Of a stretch of 48,870 nt of DNA, positions 1-9,134 are shown piece after piece. Numbering within the stretch: the stretch's first letter is position 1; each line of letters begins with the position of its first letter. The notes under the pieces are model-generated. The model did no database searches and was not told the DNA's origin. It worked only from the letters and a program-made list of their open reading frames with translations. The position numbers were made by a program, and so were the translations under genes. The DNA comes from Planctomycetota bacterium (GTDB taxonomy: Bacteria; Planctomycetota; Planctomycetia; Pirellulales; Pirellulaceae), in assembly GCA_029259935.1 (NCBI GenBank), contig JAJDEH010000282.1:1-48870 (forward strand), given 5' to 3'.

Positions 1-1
1 G

Positions 2-565
2 GATGCTCGCCGCAGTGGCAGTTCCGTCGCCGGATTTCAACGTGGAATGAAATCCATGCTCGGTCTCGAATTTCAACTCGACCATATCGACTACTCGAAA
101 AAGAACTTTATTCACGCCGACATGACCCCCAAGGAATTCGCCAACAGCATGAAGAACCGTGACGAGAGCTTTTTCAAAATGTATATGCGGATGGTCGGCT
201 ACAACGCCGCCATGCAGGCCAAAAACCCTTCCCGTTCGAGTGATTTCAATTTACTGCGAGCACTCTTCGCCAAAGACCGTACCACGCAGCTAAAGCGGGT
301 CATGGCCGAGCAATTCGACGACTTGGAACTAGCCATGGGAGGAATCGACGGCCCCAACGGTTCGACGATCATCACCGAGCGCAACAAACGGGCTTTCGAG
401 GTCTTGGACCGGCAAATTGCGGCGGGCCAGCGACGGATTGGGATCTTCTACGGTGCCGGCCATTTTCCCGATATGCAAAAGCGACTGCTGGAAGATTATG
501 GCATGAAGGTCACCAAGACTGACTGGATCCCAGCTTGGTCGCTCACCTCGGCCGACAAAGACTGA
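2..565 (+). CDS. TraB/GumN-like family protein, 5'-truncated by window edge
   Basis: The reading frame is open back to base 2, so the ATG at 47 is probably internal and the true start lies outside the window. The visible 188 residues are the C-terminal part of a protein. The stretch ERNKRAFEVLDRQIAAG followed by a short strand and FYGAGHFPDMQKRL resembles the end of TraB/GumN (Tiki-like) proteins, where an Arg-Asn pair and a G-x-G-H motif near the C-terminus are characteristic. Members of this superfamily are thought to be metal-dependent peptidases or haem-uptake relatives, but the N-terminal motifs needed to judge activity are not visible here. Assignment to the superfamily rests on motif recognition only. 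A 150-base gap separates it from the sigma factor. Confidence 0.6.
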   Translation, partial: DARRSGSSVAGFQRGMKSMLGLEFQLDHIDYSKKNFIHADMTPKEFANSMKNRDESFFKMYMRMVGYNAAMQAKNPSRSSDFNLLRALFAKDRTTQLKRVMAEQFDDLELAMGGIDGPNGSTIITERNKRAFEVLDRQIAAGQRRIGIFYGAGHFPDMQKRLLEDYGMKVTKTDWIPAWSLTSADKD

Positions 566-651
566 TCGAGTCCGCGATTCGAAGGATGCCTCCAATTTGC
601 CCAATTGACCGCTTCTGGGCGAAAAACCGTGGGGCAGACTGTGTACGATCG

Positions 652-711
652 CTAGAGACGCCCGTTTAGCTACCTAACACTTGGCGTTACTTGGGTAGCA
701 TGAGTCTCTAG
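652..711 (+). promoter_or_regulatory. Two-stage hairpin abutting the sigma-factor start codon
   Basis: The outer arms CTAGAGAC (652-659) and GTCTCTAG (704-711) are perfectly complementary. Inside them GCTACCTAA (669-677) pairs with TTGGGTAGC (691-699) with one G-T wobble, leaving a 13-base loop. The structure ends four bases before the ATG at 716, and no clear Shine-Dalgarno is seen between. It could act as a leader that controls translation of the sigma factor, as an attenuator, or as the end of the upstream transcript; there is no T-tract to support a simple terminator. Confidence 0.5.
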
Positions 712-715
712 TTAC

Positions 716-1348
716 ATGATCAAGATCGCGGATTCACCCAAACCCTCACATGAGGGGGGCGACCAGGACGCTCAATTGATGTTGGCCGTTCGTCACGGCG
801 ATTTGCAAGCATTTGACGAATTGGCCGACCGCTATTACGGCTACGTCCAGTCAACGATTTCGTATTTGATGGGTAGCAACGCGAGTTCGGCCGACCTTTC
901 TCAGGAAGTCTTCTTGAGGGTATTTCGTGCCCGTGACCGGTATGTGCCCAAGTCGAAATTCTCTACCTGGCTGTTTACGATCGTCAACAACGTCGTATCC
1001 AACGCCAAACAACGGCATTGCTGGCGGCCTTTGATTACCCTGCCCAAATGCCATCGCCAACATGCTTCCGCCTTTGCCTCCCAAGTGGATGTGCGTGCCA
1101 GTCCTTCGGACGTTCTTCTGCGGGGCGAGCGCCATCAGATGCTCTTTTCCGCGATGAGCCGCCTCAATGATCGACAGAGCGAAGCGATTTCTCTCTACTA
1201 CCTCAAGGGATTGGGTCACGAAGCGATTGCGACGGAAATGAACACTTCGCGAAACGCGGTGAAATCGATGCTTCATCGCGCTCGGCTACGCTTGTGTGAA
1301 TTGTTGACCCCCTATGAACACGACGGGGAAGCCGTAAAGGAATTGTAA
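716..1348 (+). CDS. ECF-subfamily RNA polymerase sigma factor
   Basis: A 210-residue sigma-70 family protein with only regions 2 and 4, the hallmark of ECF factors that direct RNA polymerase to stress or envelope regulons. Region 2 covers about residues 22-100, including DLSQEVFLRVFRA and FSTWLFTIVNNVVSNAKQR. Region 4 covers about 143-197, with a helix-turn-helix around EAIATEMNTSRNAVKSMLHRAR. The residue 1-20 extension is short and hydrophilic. The stop codon is one base before the next ATG (1350), so the EF-hand gene is probably translationally coupled. No anti-sigma factor is recognisable beside it. A strong hairpin (652-711) abuts the start, suggesting leader control. The alternative start ATG at 779 would remove the non-conserved tail. 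Family assignment is secure; the regulon is unknown. Confidence 0.93.
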   Translation: MIKIADSPKPSHEGGDQDAQLMLAVRHGDLQAFDELADRYYGYVQSTISYLMGSNASSADLSQEVFLRVFRARDRYVPKSKFSTWLFTIVNNVVSNAKQRHCWRPLITLPKCHRQHASAFASQVDVRASPSDVLLRGERHQMLFSAMSRLNDRQSEAISLYYLKGLGHEAIATEMNTSRNAVKSMLHRARLRLCELLTPYEHDGEAVKEL

Positions 1349-1349
1349 A

Positions 1350-2795
1350 ATGATTCGTCGTACCAAGCTCTTAGGTTGTGGCTTTCTCTTCCTGCTGTTG
1401 GGAGCGGTTTTGCTTGACCCGCTCAATGGTCAAGACCGTGGCTTTGGCGGGCGCGGTGGTTTCGGTGGCGGACCGGGTGGATTCCGAGGCGGCTTCAGTG
1501 GTAGGCCAGGTGGTGATTCGGGCGGTGGCCCCACCGCTTTTCTGGCGCGATTCGATACCAACGGCAACGGAACCATTGAACCAGAAGAAGCAAAAGGCCC
1601 GTCGGCGTTTATCCTGCAGCGAATTGGTGAACGCATGCAGATTGATTTCTCCAAACCAGTGTCCTTGGAGAAGTTGAGCCAGCGAATGTCGCAGGGGCGG
1701 GGCGACCGCGACTCGGGCAGTTCTTCCTCCAACCAGCGCGCCAAGGTGGCCGAAGAACCGCAGGTTCCCGGATTCGGCGAGGAAGACTTACTCGATCCCG
1801 TACCCGGCTTTGGCGAGAACGCCGAGCTATATGCGGTGCGAGTCTCGGATCAAGATCGCCAAGATGCCCAGCGTCGATTTCGATACTACGATCGCAACGG
1901 GGACGGCACCATTGACAAAGAAGAAATGGAACGTCGCCGGATGACCAGCTTGACCGACTTCGATCGCGACGGCAACGGAAAAATCAACGTTTCCGAACTT
2001 GCACTGCGCACGGCCCATGACCGGGCCAAGGAAGAGAAGAACAAGTCTTCCCGATCGAGTTCTCGCGGGTCGGGTGGCGATTCATCGCGCGGAGATTCCA
2101 GCCGCGGGTTTGGACGCAGTGGTTTTAGTGGATTCGGCGGAGGAGGTTTCGGCCGCAGTGGATACGGAAGCGGTGATAGGGACCGTAGCCGTGGTTCCTC
2201 CGATGAACGTAAGAAATCCAAGGCCAAAGACACGAAGCCGCTCTCCAGTCCGAAATTCGAAAGATGGAGAACCACTGAGGAACGGCTTAAGAAGCTGGGT
2301 GTGAGCAATTGGTTCGTGGAGGCTGACAAGAACGAAGACGGACAAGTCGCCATGTCCGAATTCTCCCAAGATTGGACCGATGATGCGTTGGACAAGTTTT
2401 ACATGATCGATGCCAATCGAGACGGTGTGATTACACCCAAGGAATGGATTGCAGGGGGTCAAAAAACGCAGCCCAAAAAAGCTATAGTTGCTGACGCGGG
2501 AACTTCCTCCGAAAAGGCCTCCGCCGTCGCGGGAAATTCTGGTGGTGCGAACGATGCGACCGCTGCAAAGACTACCGCCACTACAACGAGCCCCGCCAAG
2601 ACCGTGAGTCCGGGCAAGGTCGACCCGCGCTATTTGACGTATGCGGCCAGCAGAATCAAGGAATATGACAAAAACCAAGATGGTGTTTTAGACGTTAGGG
2701 AATGGAGCGAAATGAAGAAGCCGCCCACGGCGGCGGACAGCGATAAGAATGGCAAGATTACGGTGACCGAATTGGCCATCTTCTTGACCAAATGA
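1350..2795 (+). CDS. Exported EF-hand repeat protein, Gly-rich
   Basis: A 481-residue protein with an N-terminal signal peptide (hydrophobic residues about 8-25, ending near NGQ). Seven canonical 12-residue calcium-binding EF-hand loops are visible: DTNGNGTIEPEE (about 69), DRNGDGTIDKEE (181), DRDGNGKINVSE (205), DKNEDGQVAMSE (326), DANRDGVITPKE (354), DKNQDGVLDVRE (440) and DSDKNGKITVTE (464). Between them are Gly/Ser/Arg-rich low-complexity segments (about 28-60 and 235-285) and an Ala/Thr/Ser/Lys-rich linker (about 375-420). It follows the ECF sigma gene by one base and is likely co-transcribed; AAAGGA at the end of the sigma gene can serve as its ribosome site. Likely role is calcium binding in the periplasm or cell surface; a specific partner cannot be named. 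Confidence 0.9.
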   Translation: MIRRTKLLGCGFLFLLLGAVLLDPLNGQDRGFGGRGGFGGGPGGFRGGFSGRPGGDSGGGPTAFLARFDTNGNGTIEPEEAKGPSAFILQRIGERMQIDFSKPVSLEKLSQRMSQGRGDRDSGSSSSNQRAKVAEEPQVPGFGEEDLLDPVPGFGENAELYAVRVSDQDRQDAQRRFRYYDRNGDGTIDKEEMERRRMTSLTDFDRDGNGKINVSELALRTAHDRAKEEKNKSSRSSSRGSGGDSSRGDSSRGFGRSGFSGFGGGGFGRSGYGSGDRDRSRGSSDERKKSKAKDTKPLSSPKFERWRTTEERLKKLGVSNWFVEADKNEDGQVAMSEFSQDWTDDALDKFYMIDANRDGVITPKEWIAGGQKTQPKKAIVADAGTSSEKASAVAGNSGGANDATAAKTTATTTSPAKTVSPGKVDPRYLTYAASRIKEYDKNQDGVLDVREWSEMKKPPTAADSDKNGKITVTELAIFLTK

Positions 2796-2832
2796 AAAAT
2801 AGGTGAGATCCCGGTTTGATTTTTTGAATTGA

Positions 2833-2860
2833 AGTTCAGCTCTTTTCGGAAGAACTGAAT
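2833..2860 (+). terminator. Possible hairpin terminator after the EF-hand gene
   Basis: TTCAG (2835-2839) pairs with CTGAA (2855-2859), and inner CTT/AAG bases can extend the stem around a TTCGG loop. The 3' side continues as TTTCT, a weak T-run. It lies about 40 bases past the EF-hand stop codon. Confidence 0.4.
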
Positions 2861-2864
2861 TTCT

Positions 2865-2903
2865 GGATCGCGATCAAGACAACGCCAAGGCGTCCCGCGA
2901 TCC
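2865..2903 (+). promoter_or_regulatory. Nested inverted repeat in the leader of the Spy-like gene
   Basis: GGATCGCG (2865-2872) and CGCGATCC (2896-2903) are a perfect 8-base inverted repeat. Inside, ACGCC (2882-2886) faces GGCGT (2889-2893). The element sits about 100 bases upstream of the start at 3009. It may be an operator palindrome or an RNA structure in the leader; function is not shown. Confidence 0.35.
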
Positions 2904-3008
2904 ACACGTTTTAGTGTTCTCGACTCTAATTTGCAATCAGCGAGCGGCGGGTAGAACGGCCAAGGTCCTTCCCCGCCCATGCACCATCTTTTCCAAGGAG
3001 TATTCAAA

Positions 3009-3731
3009 ATGACTCGAAAAATCACAGTTTCGGCGCTCGCAATGCTGTTGATGATTGCGGTTTGCTCAACGGCCCAGGCCCAAGGTCGTCTTGGCCGAGG
3101 CTCGTTCGGCGGCTTCGGTGGCGATCCGCTATTGAGCCTCGTCCGAATCGACAAGGTCCTTGAAGAGCTGGAAGTGATCGACGATCAAAAAGAGCAAATT
3201 CAAAAGATTGTCGACGGCTCTCGTGGCGAGCGACCACAAGTCAACTTTCGCGAACTCTCCGAGGAAGAGCGAGAGAAAGCTCTCGCCGAATTTCGTGAAA
3301 AGGCTCAGGCCCGATTCGCGGAAGCAAGGAAAAAGTTGGACGACGTATTGCTACCGCACCAGCTTAAACGGCTAAAGGAAATCAGCATCCAAAATCAAGG
3401 GATCCGCGCGCTCGCCGACAAGGAGTTGGCAAAGGCGATTGGGATGACGGACGAGCAGCAGGAAGAACTTGTGTCGATTCAAGAAGGAATTGCGGAATCG
3501 TTCCGTGAGCTTTTTCGAGGAGGACAAGACCGCGAGAACATCAGAGAGAAGATGACCGAACTTCGCGAAAAGAGCCAATCCGACATCATGGCTGTGTTGA
3601 CGGACGATCAGAAGCAGAAGTTCGAAGAAATGAAAGGCGAACCTTTCAAGATGCCCGAGCGACAGTTTCGTGGCGGACGGCGGCGCCCGGGTCAATCCGG
3701 CCAGCGTCCCAAGCGGCCCTCGATCGACTGA
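3009..3731 (+). CDS. Exported Spy/CpxP-like helical protein
   Basis: A 240-residue exported protein. The start at 3009 is chosen over an upstream in-frame ATG at 2979 because AAGGAG lies eight bases before it and it yields a clean signal peptide (residues 1-24, ending STAQAQ). The rest is highly charged and helical, with repeated Lxx-D/E-Q-xx segments: VIDDQKEQIQKI, MTDEQQEELVSIQEGI and LTDDQKQKFEEM. These resemble the LTxxQ motifs of Spy/CpxP periplasmic chaperone-type proteins. The C-terminus is Arg/Gly/Pro-rich. This kind of protein is common near ECF sigma factors and EF-hand proteins in planctomycetes (general impression). Role as periplasmic chaperone or stress sensor is inferred from the motif only. 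Confidence 0.75.
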   Translation: MTRKITVSALAMLLMIAVCSTAQAQGRLGRGSFGGFGGDPLLSLVRIDKVLEELEVIDDQKEQIQKIVDGSRGERPQVNFRELSEEEREKALAEFREKAQARFAEARKKLDDVLLPHQLKRLKEISIQNQGIRALADKELAKAIGMTDEQQEELVSIQEGIAESFRELFRGGQDRENIREKMTELREKSQSDIMAVLTDDQKQKFEEMKGEPFKMPERQFRGGRRRPGQSGQRPKRPSID

Positions 3732-3789
3732 GTACTCACAAACATTCCCGGCCCAATCACTTGCCCCGCTTGATTAAAGGTCATGTTCC

Positions 3790-5121
3790 ATGGTGAGAAA
3801 CACTGCGAGTTGGCTGTTGGTTTGCCTTCTTACCTCCAGCGCGCTCGCTGGCGACTGGAGTCGCTTTCGCGGACCTAACGGTTCGGGCGTTAGTCCCGAC
3901 AGCACGCCGACCCCGGTTACCTGGAGCGAAACGGAGAATCTGAAGTGGAAAACGGACTTGCCAGGCAAGGGCCGCTCCAGTCCGATCATCGTCGGCAACC
4001 GCGTGTTTGTTACCTGCTGGAGCGGTGGCGAGGAAGATCCCAAAACCCTCAAACGCCATCTAGTTTGCGTCGACCGAGAAACGGGCAAGATCAACTGGAC
4101 CAGCGATGTCGAGCCGTTCCTTCCCGAAGATGCCTACCGCGGCATGTTCATGGAAAATGGCTACACGTCGCACACTCCCGTTTCCGACGGCGAACGGGTT
4201 TACGTTTTCTTTGGGAAAACAGGTGCCTTGGCCTTTGACATGGACGGCAAGCAACTTTGGCAAACCAGTGTCGGCACCGAGTCGGACCCGCGCGGCTGGG
4301 GATCCGGTTCCAGTCCGATTTTGTATAAGAACTTGTTGATCGTGACGGCTTCGGCGGAAAGCGAAGCGCTGGTCGGGCTCGACAAGAAAACCGGCAAGGA
4401 AGTTTGGCGACAGGAAGCGCAAGGCTTCAACGGAACTTGGGGAACTCCCGTGCTGGTTGAAGTGGGCGAGAGCCGAGTCGACCTAGTGCTGGCCGTGCCT
4501 TATGAAGTTTGGGGTTTCAATCCGGACACCGGAAAACTGCGCTGGTATTGCGACGGAATCGAGGCCAGTTCCATCTGTTCCAGCGTGGTGGCGCATGACG
4601 GCATCGTCTACGCGGTCGAGTCGGGCCGTGAAGGCGGCGGCGCGGTCGCGGTCCGTGTGGGCGGCAAGGGTGATGTGTCGAAATCCAACGTGGTTTGGAG
4701 CACTCGCGATCGGGGCCGTATTGGCACACCGGTCTTCTTCGAAGACCGGCTGTTTTGGGTCAGCAGCAAGACCGCCAATTGCCTGGATGCCAAAACTGGT
4801 GACAAGGTCTATCAGTCTCGGCTCAGCGGTGGCAGTTCGACATCCGGCCGCCAAGCCAACGCGGGCGGCGCGGGCCGGCGACGCTTCGGCGGTGGAGGTG
4901 GCCAAGACTATTCCTCGCCAGTTGTGGCCGACGGCAAAATGTACTACTCCACTCGCGGAGGCGATACGTACGTAGTCGCCCTCGGAGAAAAGTTCGAGCA
5001 ACTAGCGAAGAACCGGTTCGATTCGGACGACGGAGATTTCAGCGCGACCCCGGCCATCACCGACGGCCAGATTTTCATTCGCTCAAGCAACACGCTGTAC
5101 TGCGTGGCGAACATGAAGTAA
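3790..5121 (+). CDS. PQQ-like beta-propeller protein, exported
   Basis: A 443-residue exported protein with a signal peptide (residues 1-21, cut near ALAG). The mature N-terminus WSRFRGPNGSGVS is the usual opening of planctomycete PQQ-binding-like propellers. Repeated blades are seen as xxGKxxWxx motifs, for example DRETGKINWTSDV, DMDGKQLWQTSV, DKKTGKEVWRQEA and NPDTGKLRWYCDG. These are structural repeats of the BamB/quinoprotein type; no catalytic quinone site can be claimed. A Gly/Arg-rich insertion (about residues 350-375) interrupts one blade. AAAGG lies upstream of the start. It ends convergently with the kinase gene on the other strand. Confidence 0.88.
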   Translation: MVRNTASWLLVCLLTSSALAGDWSRFRGPNGSGVSPDSTPTPVTWSETENLKWKTDLPGKGRSSPIIVGNRVFVTCWSGGEEDPKTLKRHLVCVDRETGKINWTSDVEPFLPEDAYRGMFMENGYTSHTPVSDGERVYVFFGKTGALAFDMDGKQLWQTSVGTESDPRGWGSGSSPILYKNLLIVTASAESEALVGLDKKTGKEVWRQEAQGFNGTWGTPVLVEVGESRVDLVLAVPYEVWGFNPDTGKLRWYCDGIEASSICSSVVAHDGIVYAVESGREGGGAVAVRVGGKGDVSKSNVVWSTRDRGRIGTPVFFEDRLFWVSSKTANCLDAKTGDKVYQSRLSGGSSTSGRQANAGGAGRRRFGGGGGQDYSSPVVADGKMYYSTRGGDTYVVALGEKFEQLAKNRFDSDDGDFSATPAITDGQIFIRSSNTLYCVANMK

Positions 5122-5196
5122 GGCGCTGATCGCTCCGCAATCATGGCGTAATCGGTTTCGTTTCGTTCTACTTATTCGAAAAGCGCTCAACGACCG

Positions 5197-6894
5197 CTAC
5201 ACAAGCTGCCGTCGATCCGCAAGCAGACGCTGCCGATAGTACTTCAGCCCTGGAAAGAAAAAACAGCCAGCCGACACCACACCGAAAATGAGATGGGCGA
5301 TGTCAGGCCAAGTCGCCATCGCGGCGGTGGCCAGCACCAACGCCACGGCTTGGATGTAAAAACTGCCCGACAGAATTCCCCCCTTGATCAGGAACACCAT
5401 GGCCCCGATCAAGCCCAGCACGGGGGACAGCTTCAAGACCTCCAAGTCAAGCCACCACTCCAAGGGAAACAGCAAGGCAATGGCCAACGTGCTGGCTCCC
5501 CAAACGTGGGCGATCTGCCGTTCGACAAACGTCACCGGCCCCATTCGCCGGCGCACGAACCAGAAGACGCCCGCCCAAGTCCAAAAACCGGCGGTCCACA
5601 GCAGCAGGTACCACCAACGATCGGATTCCTCTTTCAACCCCCACCAATACATGGCATTGGTCAGCACGCAGGCGGTCAACAACGCCAAGCTGTGCCACAT
5701 CCACAGCAGGCCCCAGTTTTCCAACACGACCGCGTGATGCGTCTCGCGAAACAACTGGGAAAAGACTTGAGATAGCCGGCCGGTGCGAGCAGCGATCGGC
5801 TCATTATTGAGAAACGCGTCAAGGTCGTCGGCCAAGGCCCGCGCGGTGTCGTAGCGCAAGTCGGGCGGCTTTTGCAGACAACGTAGCGTGATCATCTCCA
5901 GATCGCGATCGGCTTTCGAGTTGACCATGCGGGGAGGCATCGGTTCTTGATCGAGTACCTTGAGTACGACGTCAACGGGAGAATCGGCTTGGAATGGCGG
6001 GCGTCCGGTAAGCGCGTGATACAGAATCGATCCCAGGCTATAGACGTCGCTGGCCGGACCCACGGCACCCCGCGCGCCGGCGGCCTGCTCGGGAGCCATG
6101 TAAGCAGGCGTTCCCAACACCGCGCCGGTCCTTGTCAGGCTGGCCGGGTCCGAAACCTGTTTGGCCAGTCCAAAATCGGTGATGTGAGGATTGCCCTTTT
6201 CATCAATCAGAATATTCGAAGGCTTGAGATCACGATGCAGCACGCCGTGACGATGGGCATGGTGTATTGCCCGGGCCACCATGCCCAGCACGATCGCCGA
6301 ACGACGGTCGCTCAGTGGGCCTTCCTTCAACTCGTCCAACAGCGTGTGGCCCTTGACATACTTCATACAAAAATATGGCTGGGCGTCATGTTCGCCAACT
6401 TCATAGACGGGGACGATACCGGGTTGGTCCAGCCGCGCCGCTGCTTTGGCTTCGGCTTGAAAGCGATCGAGGTCCGTACTGCTGGCCAATCGGCCCCTCA
6501 GAATCATCTTCACGGCCACTTCGCGATTGAGGCTAATCTGTCGCGCCCGATAAACCACCCCCATTCCGCCCTGGCCAACTTCCTCGAGCAATTCAAAATC
6601 ACCGAAACGACAAGGCAACTCCATCCGCAGAACCGGTGCATCAGGAGCGTCGGAACTCTCCTGAGTTTTACTGGCGTGACTGCCAGCCGCCTCGGCCACC
6701 ATCACAGCCGCCCACAACTCACGAAGCTCGTCCGCCAAATCGGGATGCTCGCGACAGCAGTTCTCGATTTCAACATGCTCGCCGCGCTGCGCGCGCTCAG
6801 TCAGTTCGACGAGCAACTCCGCGAGCAACAAATCGCGTTGTTGTTGCTCGGCCGACGCGGCATCTTGAATAGGTTGGTTGGGTGACGCGACCAT
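5197..6894 (-). CDS. Membrane-bound PASTA-less Ser/Thr protein kinase
   Basis: A 565-residue Hanks-type kinase. An N-terminal helical segment (about 20-70, with REHPDLADELRELWA) is typical of planctomycete kinases. The kinase domain runs from about residue 97 to 375, with the glycine loop GQGGMG (107-112), catalytic-site lysine in VAVK (about 129), HRDLKPSN (H220-R221-D222), DFG (240-242) and GTPAYMAPEQ (APE 267-269), so all key residues are present. The last ~170 residues hold five or six hydrophobic helices (from about 395), Trp-rich. The kinase therefore sits before a multi-helix membrane anchor rather than the single helix plus PASTA layout. It lies 107 bases downstream of a PQQ-like gene on the same strand and may share its transcript. 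Substrates are unknown. Confidence 0.93.
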   Translation of the reverse strand: MVASPNQPIQDAASAEQQQRDLLLAELLVELTERAQRGEHVEIENCCREHPDLADELRELWAAVMVAEAAGSHASKTQESSDAPDAPVLRMELPCRFGDFELLEEVGQGGMGVVYRARQISLNREVAVKMILRGRLASSTDLDRFQAEAKAAARLDQPGIVPVYEVGEHDAQPYFCMKYVKGHTLLDELKEGPLSDRRSAIVLGMVARAIHHAHRHGVLHRDLKPSNILIDEKGNPHITDFGLAKQVSDPASLTRTGAVLGTPAYMAPEQAAGARGAVGPASDVYSLGSILYHALTGRPPFQADSPVDVVLKVLDQEPMPPRMVNSKADRDLEMITLRCLQKPPDLRYDTARALADDLDAFLNNEPIAARTGRLSQVFSQLFRETHHAVVLENWGLLWMWHSLALLTACVLTNAMYWWGLKEESDRWWYLLLWTAGFWTWAGVFWFVRRRMGPVTFVERQIAHVWGASTLAIALLFPLEWWLDLEVLKLSPVLGLIGAMVFLIKGGILSGSFYIQAVALVLATAAMATWPDIAHLIFGVVSAGCFFFPGLKYYRQRLLADRRQLV

Positions 6895-7001
6895 GAATCC
6901 GGTATTGCTCGGACGTGTTAAAGTTCTTCCGCAAGTCGATCAAACTGAACGGCTCATTGTACTCGCCGAAACATGGCAGTACGCGTTCAAGACAGTGCCC
7001 G

Positions 7002-8441
7002 CTAGTCATCCCGCGTTGGGCGGGCCGCGCTGCTGGTGATCCAATCCACGCCGTGCGAGATTATCTCTCCTTGGTGAACGGCCAAGTTGCCTAGAACGTG
7101 ATCCGTCTTTGCGCGGCCGACAATCTTGCCGCCGGTGATATCGATCTTGATGACTTCCTTGGTGGCGGTGGGCAGGTAGTAGAATTTTTCCGCGCGAACG
7201 CCGCGGCCGCTTGGCTCGGCGGCCAGCATTCCAGGGTCCATCCACGCTTCTTGGCCGTCGGAAATTCGCAGGGCCCTCACGCCGCTCTTGCCCAACAGCA
7301 AGATGATTCCGTCACCGGCGTCGGCCATCAACAGTGCGTCGCCCCGGTCGCTGGTCGGCCGGGCCAGCTTGCCAGTTTTTAGATCGATGCAGTGCAACTT
7401 GTCGGATTCAACGGCGGTGACCATCGCGCGGCCGTCGTGAATCACCACGTTCGGTTCGGCCCACCGATCGCCCGGCGCGCCGGCGGTGAACGTGCCGCTA
7501 TAGATCCGCTCTTCCGCAAGTCGAAAGTCGGTCTTGTATTCGTATCGCCAAGCGCCCACGTGCGTGACGGCATTCACGCCCACCACGACTCCCGTTGATG
7601 TTGGACAGACAATCATTCCCTCGGCCAGCGCTGGTGTCGCTCCGGCCAGCCGGCGAAACGACCTGCGGTCTTGCTCGCTATCTTCAAGATCGGCGATGGC
7701 CAGCGACCAATCCAATCGTCCAGTGCCGGCGGCGAGTACGACCAACTGTATTTTGGAGTCCAATTCCGCCAGCGCGTACAATTTGCCATCCACCGCCAAA
7801 GGTGCGCCAAGAAAATACGCGTCAGCCAGTCTCGGCTCGTCATTGAAATGATCCACCGCCCTGCCAACCGACCATTCCAGCGCGCCTTGTCTGGAAACAT
7901 CAAGAGCCACTAGGCGATTGGACGACCGCGACAATCGACTGGCGGCCCCACGCTCTCCAATGTCGCCCAGCTCGTCAAGCAGAAAAACCTGGCGGCCATC
8001 GGTGCTGATGCGACTGTAGGCCGTATCGTGCCACAGCCGGTGAGTCAAAAAATTCAGCCGCCTAGATTCGGGTGATGTCCTCGGCCGTCGTACCCGCCCA
8101 ACTACAGCCGGCGCGGCTGGCGCCTCGAAAGACCAAGGAAACTCCCAGATTCGCCGGCCCGTCCGAAAGTCGATGGCCAGCAGCCTTTCTGGTGACCGCA
8201 TCAAAATTGCATCGCCAACCGACAGCGGCTGAAAGGCGGGAATCGCAAGCGAGCCACTCTTGGCAAACTTGGTGGTGAGCCCTTGCACGAGTTCTTCATC
8301 GATTGGATCGTTCACCGTCGGCACTCGCCAACGGGGTGACGATACCGGCAGCAAATCTTTCGACTGGGCCGAGCAGCGGGCGATGCCAATGAACGTCAAC
8401 AGCAACCCGGCCGCGAAAGGAAAAACGCGTTGTGCAAGCAT
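7002..8441 (-). CDS. PQQ-like beta-propeller protein, exported
   Basis: A 479-residue exported protein; AAGGGA lies eight bases before the ATG and the signal peptide spans residues 1-25 (ending RCSAQ). Propeller blade motifs are visible: AIDFRTGRRIWEFPW, AAGTGRLDWSLAI, CIDLKTGKLARPT and RISDGQEAWMDPG. These mark a quinoprotein/BamB-like fold, but spacing is irregular and no cofactor residues can be assigned. It resembles in fold, but is not a close copy of, the propeller encoded at 3790-5121. The kinase gene follows on the same strand. Probable role is a periplasmic scaffold or sensor; function unknown. Confidence 0.8.
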   Translation of the reverse strand: MLAQRVFPFAAGLLLTFIGIARCSAQSKDLLPVSSPRWRVPTVNDPIDEELVQGLTTKFAKSGSLAIPAFQPLSVGDAILMRSPERLLAIDFRTGRRIWEFPWSFEAPAAPAVVGRVRRPRTSPESRRLNFLTHRLWHDTAYSRISTDGRQVFLLDELGDIGERGAASRLSRSSNRLVALDVSRQGALEWSVGRAVDHFNDEPRLADAYFLGAPLAVDGKLYALAELDSKIQLVVLAAGTGRLDWSLAIADLEDSEQDRRSFRRLAGATPALAEGMIVCPTSTGVVVGVNAVTHVGAWRYEYKTDFRLAEERIYSGTFTAGAPGDRWAEPNVVIHDGRAMVTAVESDKLHCIDLKTGKLARPTSDRGDALLMADAGDGIILLLGKSGVRALRISDGQEAWMDPGMLAAEPSGRGVRAEKFYYLPTATKEVIKIDITGGKIVGRAKTDHVLGNLAVHQGEIISHGVDWITSSAARPTRDD

Positions 8442-8939
8442 TCGGCCGTTCCCTTTTTGTACGGAGCGACGTCAAACATCCGCCCGGATAGCGAGCGATT
8501 GGAATTCTGCCGCGTGGGAGTCCACTTTTGAATAATCGGGTAGAATGAACGTAACGGACGGAAGCGGGGCAGTCGCGACCCTGTAACATACGAACAATGG
8601 CAACCATCCGCGCGAATCTCGTGAAAATGGGTACCGGTTAGCTCTAGTCCCCTTCCGTCGCTGGTAATTTCAATTGTATGCGAATAGGCCGCGCCCGGAT
8701 AGCGCGCGGTGAGCAGATGAGATGCACCCACCAGCGACGATGTCCCCAACGGCAACGATGAGATGTGCCCAACGGCAACAAGGAGGAGTTCGTTCTCATC
8801 GCGAAGCGATCAACGACTCCGGCAAACCGAAGCGGGCGTGCCACGTTTGAAGCCAACCTGATATCGGATTCGAGGCAACATCGCGAGGCCCGTGGCTTGC
8901 TTCACGGGCACTGCTTCATTCGCAAGGCGACGCGCTGAG
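8442..8939. other. Intergenic region, no supported gene
   Basis: No frame here looks like protein. It must contain the promoter of the PQQ-like gene reading left. A short tandem-like duplication of CCCAACGGCAAC occurs near 8745-8780, and CCCGTG/CACGGG forms a small hairpin near 8890-8910, just beyond the end of the small gene reading left. No other element is evident. Confidence 0.5.
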
Positions 8940-9134
8940 TTACAGCGAATGGGCGGCTACTAATTGGGAACTCTTCTTGCGGCTCTCCTTCGTCCCCAGA
9001 TCGCTGCTTCCCTCTCCGGCTGTTTCGACTCGTGTGAGATGCCACAGGCGTTTCATGAGGGACTGCCGCTTTAGAAAATCGCGTTCACAATCGAGTTCGC
9101 GCTGAACGGATTTTCTTTCGTCTTCGGTACTCAT
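8940..9134 (-). CDS. Small charged hypothetical protein
   Basis: A 64-residue candidate. The ATG at 9134 is preferred over one five codons upstream because GGAAAGG lies six bases before it. The first 40 residues (MSTEDERKSVQRELDCERDF onward) are charged and amphipathic, compatible with a helix; the tail is Ser/Lys-rich. No family is recognised. The good ribosome site and helical pattern are the only support, and it could be spurious. Confidence 0.4.
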   Translation of the reverse strand: MSTEDERKSVQRELDCERDFLKRQSLMKRLWHLTRVETAGEGSSDLGTKESRKKSSQLVAAHSL

